Shown piece after piece: positions 1 to 5,053 of a stretch of DNA of 5,053 bases (its first letter is position 1; the number at the start of each line of letters is the position of its first letter). This DNA comes from Lachnospiraceae bacterium UBA3785. Lineage in GTDB: Bacteria > Bacillota > Clostridia > Lachnospirales > Lachnospiraceae. The stretch lies in contig DFFD01000028.1 of NCBI GenBank assembly GCA_002369495.1, positions 1-5,053 of the forward strand, read 5' to 3'. The notes under the pieces were generated by a model, which did no database searches, had not been told where the DNA came from, and was given only the letters and a program-made list of their open reading frames with translations. The position numbers were made by a program, and so were the translations under genes.

Positions 1-521
1 ATGCTGCGGTACATCTCGTAGTAGCGGGGGTGCGCGAAACCGTCCATTGAGAAGCTGACCGTCGGGAAGACGCTGAGCATCCGGGCCCGGTCGTCGTTAT
101 TTGTAAGGCGGAGCGTCCAGCACTCGCCGATGAGGTCGGAAGGGACGAAGATCCGCCACTCGGCGGCAATCCCGTCCTTTTTTGAGCGGACCCTGGAGAA
201 GGCAAGCGCGTGCACGGCGGAGTAGTCCTCCACATCCTCGCACAGCGGTCCGAAGCCCGCGTTCCAGCAGACGCCGTTTTCTTCATCGCGCAGATAGATA
301 TAGCGGGCGGCGTCCCTGTTTATCATGCACATATCCGCCTTTTCATTCAGATAATAACTGCGCCCGTGCCCGATCTGGGAGACCTGGGCGCAGTAGCCCA
401 GATCGTTCCAGAGGTAGTTGTACCAGTAGCGGGGCGTTTCGGGGTCGCGGATCACGACGGCGGTGTTATTTTCGGCAAATTCATACACGGCCCTGCCGAG
501 AGGCCCGGTCTTTTCGTTCAT
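1..521 (-). CDS. GH94-type glycoside phosphorylase (GT36 family), N-terminal part, cut by window edge
   Basis: Seen: an open frame of 173 codons runs from the ATG at 521 to the window edge without a stop. The protein resembles the N-terminal beta-sandwich domain of GH94 phosphorylases (cellobiose/cellodextrin phosphorylase group, formerly GT36): the TPRYWYNYLWND segment (about residues 29-40), RYIYLRDEENG (73-83), a Y..VHAL segment near 100-106, and the FVPSDLIGECWTLRLTNND strand pair (125-143). There is no signal peptide, so the enzyme should be cytoplasmic. Family knowledge: GH94 enzymes invert beta-glucosidic (or N-acetylglucosaminidic) bonds using phosphate and release an alpha-sugar 1-phosphate; the catalytic Asp lies in the C-terminal (alpha/alpha)6 barrel, outside this window, and full proteins are about 700-900 residues. 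The ATG follows the hydrolase stop (TGAcATG) with GGGGA at 531-527, five bases upstream, indicating coupled translation. Substrate (cellobiose, laminaribiose, sophorose-type or other) cannot be decided. The GH94 call is fairly sure, the subfamily open. Confidence 0.8.
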   Translation of the reverse strand, partial: MNEKTGPLGRAVYEFAENNTAVVIRDPETPRYWYNYLWNDLGYCAQVSQIGHGRSYYLNEKADMCMINRDAARYIYLRDEENGVCWNAGFGPLCEDVEDYSAVHALAFSRVRSKKDGIAAEWRIFVPSDLIGECWTLRLTNNDDRARMLSVFPTVSFSMDGFAHPRYYEMYRS

Positions 522-522
522 G

Positions 523-2958
523 TCAGTCCCCGATCACAAGATGATACTGCACGCCGGGCAGATCGCCCAGCATATTGAAATAAATGCCTCCGTCGCGCGA
601 CTCGCCGGCAATCTCGCCGAGCTCGCGGCCGACCGGGTCGAGCACGGTCATCTTTGCGGAGGAGGCCTTCACGAACACGCTGCCCTCCAGGGTCTCGGCA
701 TAGAGCTTTCCGTCCATGCGCACCATGGTGAACTTGATGCCGGGCATCAGCTCCGGACCCGGCGTGAAGCTCTGCGCGTCCGTTCCGGTCTTGCCGATGG
801 CGGTGAGCAGGAAATCCTTCGCCGTCTCAAGATCCTCCTTGTCTCTCGGCAGGAGGGCCAGCGTGATGCGCTCGTTGGCGGATTTCACCGTCACGCGGCC
901 GGAGAGGACCGTGCTCTCCTCCGGAGCGCCGCTGAAATAAGCGCAGGACGGCGTGCTGACGGAGAAGCGGGCGTGATCCGGATCGAACATGATCTCGCCG
1001 GTGTCGGAGATCAGTTTTCCGTCCACATAGCCGCGGGACTCATCGAGGAGGCCCCATTTTTTCATGGCCATGTCCATAAGGGAGGCGAACTGCCTGTAGT
1101 CGCCGGCCTGCGCGATCTCTGCGACGTCGTCGAGGACAAGGGCCTGATCACCCAGATGAACGCCGGGCTGCAGTTCTTCCGTGTTTCGGGCGGCATTTTT
1201 CAGGCGGTCTCCGCCCGGATAGCGGCGCTTCGCGTCCCGGAAGGGCGACCAGGCGTAGTACACGCCGTGCTTTGCGTCGGAGAGATCGCCGCCGTTCAGG
1301 AAACCTGCGTTGATCGCCACATCTGCATCGCCCTCATAGCGGTCGCCGCCGTCCAGGAAGACGTTGCGGAAGGAGCTGATATAGGGCATCGTGCACATGG
1401 GCATTGCATGGAAATTGGGCAGGGTCTTCCAGTCGTTCTGCGTGTAGACAACCTCCACGCTGTTCTTCGCGGGACTGACCAGGCCTTTTAAGAACATGCT
1501 CGCCATGAAGCCCCACTGGGAGATGAGCGCCGGATCGTTGTAGGCGTCGAAGATCGTGAGAATGCTGTCCGCCGGCTCGTCCTCAGGATGCTCGGAGGTG
1601 TTGTAGTTGTAGAGGATCAGGCCGTCCCAGTCGTTCAGGCAGGCGTAGGCGACCGTCTGGACGAAAGCCGTGGAGTGGAAGGGATGGAGGCCGTACTCGT
1701 TCCACTCGCTGAGCATGAAGGGCTTGCCCTGCACGATGGCCACCGAGGCCAGGCTGAGGAGGGTCGTGCCCATGGCTCCGACGCCGCGCTGGACAGTCAG
1801 CGGATTGGTGGAGACGTACTCAGCCGGCCCGAAGACCATGTATGTGTCGTTCTGCACCGGCAGCAGCGGGTGGTTGAAGTAGGTGTTGTTCTCCATGAGA
1901 TCCCCGTCGGTGTGGCCGTAGACGTCGGCTGCCCCGGCCATCAGGTTGCTGGCGACGATGGGGACCTTGACGCCGAGGGAAATGAGATAATCCTTCATAT
2001 CCTGATAGAATGCGCGGTTCATGCGGGCCCCGAATTCCATGAAATCGGCGTAGCGGGCCGGGCCTTCCGGAGCGTCCCATGCGCCGGTGGGCTCGTTCAC
2101 GGACTGATAGAAACCGCCCTCGATGCCGCGCACGGTGCCTTCCGCCGGGTCCTCGTCCGCTCCCAGAGCGGAGACGCCGTTTTCCGTCCAGGCTTTTTCG
2201 AGCTCTCTGCGGGTGTGGTATTTCATGAGCAGGAAATCACCGAAGCGGCGGGCGACCTCGTCGCGGTAGGGTTTCATTTCCTCGCCGGCGTCCCCGCCCG
2301 TATTGCCCTTGATCGCGGTCTCCTCGTTGTTCATCTGGACCGTGATGACCGCCGGATCGTCCTTGATGGCCAGACCGGTGTAGGGGTTCACGTGGCAGAG
2401 GAACTCGCGGGCGTACTCTTTCTGCAGCTCGATGAGGCGGGCGTTGTACATCGGGTAGCGCTTCATGCAGGACGGGACGGAACCCGGGTACTCAAGACCG
2501 TCGCCCTGAAGGAATGCGCGGGCCACGATGAGGTCGATGTGCAGGTAAATGCCCTTATCCTTGAGCTTTGCGAAGAGATAGTCGAAGCGGTCCAGCCCTT
2601 CCGGGTTGAACAGGCGCGTCGTGCCCCTGTCGTAGTCAAGAAGCGGGGCCACCCGGCAGCTCGACCAGTTTCCGGCGCCGTCGCCGAGCGGCGCGTCGGC
2701 GGCGTGGAGGCGGATCACGTTCACACCCATGCCGGCAAAACGGCAGGCCAGCTTCTCCGCATCCTCGTGGGTCGGCGTGTTGGAGCGGGTGGCGATGTTG
2801 AAGCCCAGAAAGCGGGCGCGCATGCCGTCCTCAAAATAGAAATGTCCCTTTCTGGCCCGGACAAATCCGTGGCAGCCTGCCGGCGCGTCCAGCAGGTGGG
2901 AGAAATCAAGAGCGCCCGTGGCGGGCTCGACGGGAGAGATCCGGATGTTCTGTTTCAT
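523..2958 (-). CDS. Intracellular clan GH-A (GH5/GH42-like) glycoside hydrolase, 811 aa
   Basis: Seen: start chosen at ATG 2958 because AAGGAGG lies five bases upstream; the frame stays open to 3150, but those 64 extra codons are basic, low in family character and cross the promoter region and the start of the divergent gene. Residues about 40-490 look like a (beta/alpha)8 barrel: FYFEDG..ARFLGFNIATRSN (40-60), GMGVNVIRLHAAD (77-88), IYLHIDLIV (137-145). VQMNNEET (207-214) fits the Asn-Glu acid/base pair of clan GH-A (probable acid/base E212), and MLSEWNEYG (415-423) fits the nucleophile strand (probable nucleophile E418). Residues about 490-640 form an unassigned middle region, and about 640-811 are beta-rich, like accessory domains of large GH5-like proteins. 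No signal peptide or anchor, so it likely acts on imported oligosaccharides or glycosides. It is first in an operon with the GH94 gene. Retaining chemistry is inferred from the clan; linkage and sugar are unknown. It may belong to an unclassified GH5-related family. Confidence 0.82.
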   Translation of the reverse strand: MKQNIRISPVEPATGALDFSHLLDAPAGCHGFVRARKGHFYFEDGMRARFLGFNIATRSNTPTHEDAEKLACRFAGMGVNVIRLHAADAPLGDGAGNWSSCRVAPLLDYDRGTTRLFNPEGLDRFDYLFAKLKDKGIYLHIDLIVARAFLQGDGLEYPGSVPSCMKRYPMYNARLIELQKEYAREFLCHVNPYTGLAIKDDPAVITVQMNNEETAIKGNTGGDAGEEMKPYRDEVARRFGDFLLMKYHTRRELEKAWTENGVSALGADEDPAEGTVRGIEGGFYQSVNEPTGAWDAPEGPARYADFMEFGARMNRAFYQDMKDYLISLGVKVPIVASNLMAGAADVYGHTDGDLMENNTYFNHPLLPVQNDTYMVFGPAEYVSTNPLTVQRGVGAMGTTLLSLASVAIVQGKPFMLSEWNEYGLHPFHSTAFVQTVAYACLNDWDGLILYNYNTSEHPEDEPADSILTIFDAYNDPALISQWGFMASMFLKGLVSPAKNSVEVVYTQNDWKTLPNFHAMPMCTMPYISSFRNVFLDGGDRYEGDADVAINAGFLNGGDLSDAKHGVYYAWSPFRDAKRRYPGGDRLKNAARNTEELQPGVHLGDQALVLDDVAEIAQAGDYRQFASLMDMAMKKWGLLDESRGYVDGKLISDTGEIMFDPDHARFSVSTPSCAYFSGAPEESTVLSGRVTVKSANERITLALLPRDKEDLETAKDFLLTAIGKTGTDAQSFTPGPELMPGIKFTMVRMDGKLYAETLEGSVFVKASSAKMTVLDPVGRELGEIAGESRDGGIYFNMLGDLPGVQYHLVIGD

Positions 2959-2963
2959 GATGG

Positions 2964-2970
2964 CCTCCTT
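2964..2970 (-). promoter_or_regulatory. Shine-Dalgarno fixing the hydrolase start
   Basis: On the minus strand AAGGAGG is followed by five bases (CCATC) and ATG at 2958. This near-perfect anti-16S match sets the start of the 811-residue hydrolase and argues against any upstream start in the longer open frame. Confidence 0.85.
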
Positions 2971-2997
2971 TGCGGTACAGGTTTTATTTCTGAGGCT

Positions 2998-3006
2998 ACT
3001 GTAACA
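2998..3006 (-). promoter_or_regulatory. Candidate extended -10 for the hydrolase-phosphorylase operon
   Basis: The minus strand reads TGTTACAGT, an extended -10 (TGn) with hexamer TACAGT, 4 of 6 to TATAAT. No good -35 stands at 16-18 bases; the nearest, TTGCAA, is 21 bases away. A weak -35 is what one expects of an activator-dependent promoter, and the large palindrome at 3037-3058 would be centred about 56 bases upstream of a start near 2991. An alternative -10 (TACAAT) lies inside that palindrome on the minus strand, again without a good -35. Tentative. Confidence 0.25.
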
Positions 3007-3036
3007 GAACGGAAGGGGAACATATTGCAAAATACG

Positions 3037-3058
3037 GCTTGAAATTGTAATTTCACGC
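3037..3058. promoter_or_regulatory. 22-base palindrome, candidate operator in the divergent promoter region
   Basis: The perfect core TGAAATT-GT-AATTTCA (3040-3055) has 7-base arms around a two-base spacer; after one mismatch (3039/3056) the flanks GC (3037-3038) and GC (3057-3058) also pair, giving 10-base half-sites with one mismatch. It abuts the -35 of the regulator gene and lies upstream of the hydrolase gene, the right place for a site that represses one and activates the other. The AraC protein encoded next to it is the obvious candidate ligand, but AraC proteins often use direct repeats, so another regulator is possible. Confidence 0.5.
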
Positions 3059-3087
3059 TTGTCCCGGATCTTTTTATTTTCTATACT
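3059..3087 (+). promoter_or_regulatory. Probable sigma-A promoter of the AraC-family regulator gene
   Basis: TTGTCC (3059-3064, 4 of 6 to TTGACA) is followed after exactly 17 bases by TATACT (3082-3087, 5 of 6 to TATAAT), in a T-rich stretch. Transcription would start near 3094, leaving a leader of about 17 bases that carries the ribosome binding site. The -35 begins directly at the right edge of the palindrome at 3037-3058, so a protein bound there could block it. Confidence 0.6.
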
Positions 3088-3095
3088 GGAATGAG

Positions 3096-3102
3096 AAAGG
3101 AG
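3096..3102 (+). promoter_or_regulatory. Shine-Dalgarno fixing the AraC-regulator start
   Basis: AAAGGAG ends eight bases before ATG 3111. A GTG at 3102 is in the same frame but overlaps this site and would have no ribosome binding site of its own, so ATG 3111 is preferred. Confidence 0.75.
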
Positions 3103-3110
3103 TGAGGAAA

Positions 3111-4295
3111 ATGGACTATCTCTCTTTTTGCCGCCAGCTCTACTCGGCAACGGGCATCCCGGCCGTTTTGTACCGGAACGGCCACGTGATCTATTCCTCC
3201 CTGGCGGAAATGCTGGGCATCGAGCCGTCGGACGAATGGAAAGTCTACGACCCGGACCGCAACCCGGAGTTCGCGTCCATCAATCCGGATCTCGAGTACG
3301 GACATGTGCGTATAGAGGGTACCGGGTATGATCTCTTTCTGGGACCGGTCTTCACCTGTCCGGTCACTGAGAAGCTGATGCAGGAGTTCTTTGAGGAAGC
3401 CGGGACGCCGCCGGAGCTCCGTGAGAACGTGGCGGAGCTGGTGTACGCCATTCCGATCAACAGCCACGCCCGTTTTGTGAGGACGCTTCTTCTGCTGCAT
3501 TTTGTTCTCAACGGAAAAGAGGCGGATATAGCGGATTTCTACGCGGAGACGGAGGAGAAAGGCTCCGGCCGCGGCACGCGTCTTGCAGAGAAAAGCGTGG
3601 ACGCGAAGGAAAATGAAGAGCGCCGCAGCTCCTATGACTTTGAAAAAGAACTGTATTACCATGTGCAGCAGGGTGACACGGCGCGGCTGAAGAGTTTTCT
3701 CGAAAGGACGAGGGAATTTCCCTCCGAGGGAAAGCTCGCGCACACGCAGCTGCGGCACGCGAAAAACAGTTTCATCGGGCTGGCCTCCAAGATCTGCGTG
3801 CTCGCCGCGATCCCCGGAGGCATCGATCCCGAGCGGGCCTACCAGCTGGCCGACCTCTACACGCTCGAATGCGAGCAGATGCAGTCGATCGAGGACGTCC
3901 ATCGCCTGCAGTACGTGATGCTGATGGATTTCTGCAGGCGCTGCGGCGAGACGAAGGTCCCGGAGGGGGTCTCCGCGGAGATCAGCCGCGCGATGACGTT
4001 TATCCGGAATCACACCAACGGCGTAATCAGCCTGGACGATGTGGCTGCGGAGATCGGCCGCAGCACCTCCTACCTGATGCGGCGGTTTAAGGCGGAGCTT
4101 AAGATGAGCGTGGGCGATTATATCACAAAATGCAGGCTCGAGGAGGCGGAGGAGCTGCTGACCTACAGTGACCGGAGCCTCGCGGAGATCAGCGCGTATC
4201 TGGGGTATTCGAGCCAGTCCTATTTCCAGAATGTGTTCAGGAAGCAGTACGGCGTGACGCCGATGCAGTATCGGAGACAGAGGAAGGGCGGGTGA
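3111..4295 (+). CDS. AraC-family transcriptional regulator with N-terminal sensor domain, 394 aa
   Basis: Seen: residues about 292-390 are a typical AraC/XylS DNA-binding domain with two helix-turn-helix units. The first is around 306-328 (ISLDDVAAEIGRSTSYLMRR), the second around 357-380 (LAEISAYLGYSSQSYFQNVF), followed by the family signature ending in GVTPMQYRR (381-389). Residues about 1-140 form a sensor-like domain (ATGIPAVLYRNGHVIYSS, then YGHVRIEGTGYDLFLGPVF) of the type I recall in many Clostridia AraC proteins, sometimes labelled YSIRK-type regulators; a charged linker lies at about 146-175 and a helical region at 176-290. No membrane segment, so it should sense a cytoplasmic ligand. 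It is divergent from the hydrolase-phosphorylase operon, the usual position of a local activator, and probably responds to the sugar or a breakdown product. Target and ligand are inferred. It converges on the transporter gene across a palindromic element. Confidence 0.93.
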   Translation: MDYLSFCRQLYSATGIPAVLYRNGHVIYSSLAEMLGIEPSDEWKVYDPDRNPEFASINPDLEYGHVRIEGTGYDLFLGPVFTCPVTEKLMQEFFEEAGTPPELRENVAELVYAIPINSHARFVRTLLLLHFVLNGKEADIADFYAETEEKGSGRGTRLAEKSVDAKENEERRSSYDFEKELYYHVQQGDTARLKSFLERTREFPSEGKLAHTQLRHAKNSFIGLASKICVLAAIPGGIDPERAYQLADLYTLECEQMQSIEDVHRLQYVMLMDFCRRCGETKVPEGVSAEISRAMTFIRNHTNGVISLDDVAAEIGRSTSYLMRRFKAELKMSVGDYITKCRLEEAEELLTYSDRSLAEISAYLGYSSQSYFQNVFRKQYGVTPMQYRRQRKGG

Positions 4296-4315
4296 GGAGC
4301 AGGGGAAGGTTTTTT

Positions 4316-4459
4316 AGGGACGGTTCTTGTCCGTCTGGGACGGTTCCGCAGGAACCGTCCCAGACGGGCTTAGAACCGTCCCTGCAGTTTTGGGGACGGT
4401 TCTAGGCACCAAAAGAGGTTCTCGCAAAGAGAACCTCTTTTGGTACAAGAACCGTCCCT
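4316..4459. repeat. 144-base compound palindromic element with perfect 15-base terminal inverted repeats
   Basis: The ends are AGGGACGGTTCTTGT (4316-4330) and its exact reverse complement (4445-4459). Inside, the decamer GGGACGGTTC occurs three times forward (4317, 4337, 4393) and three times reversed (4352, 4373, 4449). Hairpin 1 (4316-4383) has a 12-base outer stem, a 3/4-base internal loop, a perfect 17-base inner stem (4331-4347 with 4351-4367) and a 3-base loop. Hairpin 2 (4393-4458) has an 11-base outer stem, a 4/3-base internal loop, a perfect 16-base inner stem (4408-4423 with 4429-4444) and a 5-base loop. The facing arms 4372-4382 and 4393-4403 can also pair. No reading frame and no clear target-site duplication are seen. 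It resembles REP/BIME doublets or a small MITE, but the family is not identified. Confidence 0.85.
4408..4444. terminator. Candidate bidirectional intrinsic terminator
   Basis: A perfect 16-base stem with loop GCAAA has AAAA at 4411-4414 on the left arm and TTTT at 4438-4441 on the right, so GAGGTTCTC/GAGAACCTC is followed by a four-T run when read on either strand. It lies between the 3' ends of the convergent regulator and transporter genes, where a two-way terminator is expected. The T-run is short, and the As and Ts pair with each other in the full stem, so efficiency is uncertain. Confidence 0.5.
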
Positions 4460-4471
4460 GAGGCTCTGTGT

Positions 4472-5053
4472 TCAGCCTTTCGCCCGAAGCTCCTCGTTCG
4501 CCTTCTCGACGTTCAGGCGGGTGAGGATCAGGGTGATCAGGAGGTTGAAGCACATCGGCATCCAGAGATACATGATGTGGAGCATGTTGATGCAGGAGGC
4601 GGACTGCTCCGCCGCGCCGCCGACGTAGCCGCTGAAGGCCAGCAGCCAGCCCGCGAGGGCCGTGCCGATCCCGCCGCCGAGCTTCGTCCCGAGGGAGGTG
4701 CAGGAGTACATCGTCCCGTCGACGCGCTTGCCCTCAGTCAGGTAGGTGTACTCGGAGCAGGTTGCGATCAGCGCGTTCATGTCGCCCTGCAGCGGGCTCA
4801 TGCCGATCGCGGCGACCGCCGTGCAGGCGAGCATGAGCGGGACCGAGCCGAGGTAGCCGGCGATGACCACCCCGAGGCGGCCGATCGTGCCGACCGTGTA
4901 GCCGGTGAGGTTGAGGCGGTACATGCCGCCCCATTTTGCGACCAGGGTCGGCGTGAACAGCAGGCCGATGATCATCGGGATGTTGATGGCCCAGGAGAAG
5001 ACGCCGAGGAGGTTTGCATTTTTCAGGACATAGGTCATATAGTAGATGCCCAT
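4472..5053 (-). CDS. GPH-family sugar:cation symporter (MelB/XylP-like, MFS), C-terminal part, cut by window edge
   Basis: Seen: 193 residues are visible, ending at the TGA at 4474-4472. The ATG that falls exactly on the window edge (5053) is unlikely to be the true start, because GPH permeases are usually about 450-500 residues with 12 membrane helices and only the second half is here. About five or six hydrophobic helices are visible (near 14-38, 46-66, 70-90, 115-145 and 155-178). The cytoplasmic loop EYTYLTEGKRVDGTMYS (101-117) followed by K124 and a glycine-rich helix matches the conserved D/E-Y-x-x-x-x-GKR-x-(D/E)-G signature of the family's C-terminal half. Family knowledge: these carriers import glycosides, oligosaccharides or pentosides with Na+ or H+. 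It is convergent with the regulator gene, so it is not in the hydrolase operon's immediate transcript. Substrate unknown; presumably the sugar handled by the neighbouring enzymes. Confidence 0.85.
   Translation of the reverse strand: MGIYYMTYVLKNANLLGVFSWAINIPMIIGLLFTPTLVAKWGGMYRLNLTGYTVGTIGRLGVVIAGYLGSVPLMLACTAVAAIGMSPLQGDMNALIATCSEYTYLTEGKRVDGTMYSCTSLGTKLGGGIGTALAGWLLAFSGYVGGAAEQSASCINMLHIMYLWMPMCFNLLITLILTRLNVEKANEELRAKG

Noticed and set aside
463..1491. Plus-strand open frame of 342 codons opposite the hydrolase C-terminus and the phosphorylase start
   Set aside because: It spans the junction of two real minus-strand genes in antisense and has no recognisable protein character.
3023..3028. 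TTGCAA on the minus strand as -35 for the hydrolase operon
   Set aside because: Spacing to the best -10 candidate is 21 bases, too long for a normal sigma-A promoter.
1588..3042. Plus-strand open frame of 484 codons opposite the hydrolase
   Set aside because: It is the antisense shadow of a GC-rich gene: composition is dominated by V, G, A, H and R, no domain is recognisable, and no ribosome binding site is evident. The minus-strand frame has clear family motifs.
2959..3150. N-terminal extension of the hydrolase by 64 codons up to an ATG at 3150
   Set aside because: It would cross the divergent promoter region and overlap the AraC start; AAGGAGG directly before ATG 2958 fixes the shorter form.
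3081..4013. Minus-strand open frame of 310 codons opposite the AraC gene
   Set aside because: Antisense shadow; the plus strand carries an unmistakable AraC protein with promoter and Shine-Dalgarno.
4310..4315. Six-T run before the first hairpin as a terminator tail
   Set aside because: It lies upstream of the hairpin on the plus strand and is an A-run downstream of it on the minus strand, so it cannot act as a U-tract for that hairpin in either direction.
4314..4553. Minus-strand open frame of 79 codons across the palindromic element
   Set aside because: It is formed by reading through the repeat and overlaps the transporter gene in another frame; no protein features.
5051..5053. ATG at the right edge as the true start of the transporter
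   Set aside because: It gives only 193 residues, about half of a GPH permease, and coincides with the window boundary; the gene most likely continues outside.

Overview
The window looks like part of a carbohydrate-utilisation locus from a GC-rich gut-type Firmicute (Clostridia, perhaps Lachnospiraceae or Oscillospiraceae). That placement is an inference. It rests on strong AGGAGG-type Shine-Dalgarno sequences, an AraC regulator with an N-terminal sensor of the kind common in Clostridia, a GPH-type sugar symporter, and a GGGACGGTTC palindromic repeat of a style I associate with Firmicutes genomes. No rRNA, tRNA, CRISPR array or transposase gene is visible.

Layout, left to right. Bases 1-521 (minus) hold the first 173 codons of a GH94-type (former GT36) glycoside phosphorylase that runs off the left edge. 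It begins one base after the stop of an 811-residue clan GH-A (GH5/GH42-like) glycoside hydrolase at 523-2958 (minus), so the two are translationally coupled in one operon. A 152-base divergent regulatory region (2959-3110) follows, with a recognisable promoter for the plus-strand gene, a near-perfect 22-base palindrome as candidate operator, and a weaker promoter candidate for the hydrolase operon. An AraC-family regulator occupies 3111-4295 (plus). The gap 4296-4471 is almost filled by a 144-base compound palindromic element with perfect 15-base terminal inverted repeats; its second hairpin has the form of a bidirectional terminator. Bases 4472-5053 (minus) hold the C-terminal part of a GPH-family (MelB/XylP-like) sugar:cation symporter, convergent with the regulator and cut by the right edge.

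How the genes may work together (inference): the symporter imports an oligosaccharide or glycoside, the signal-peptide-less hydrolase trims it in the cytoplasm, and the phosphorylase splits a beta-linked gluco-oligosaccharide (or relative) with phosphate to give a sugar 1-phosphate, saving ATP. The divergently transcribed AraC protein probably senses the substrate or an intermediate and switches on the hydrolase-phosphorylase operon. The exact sugar cannot be read from this window, because the catalytic part of the phosphorylase is missing and the hydrolase belongs to no subfamily I can name.
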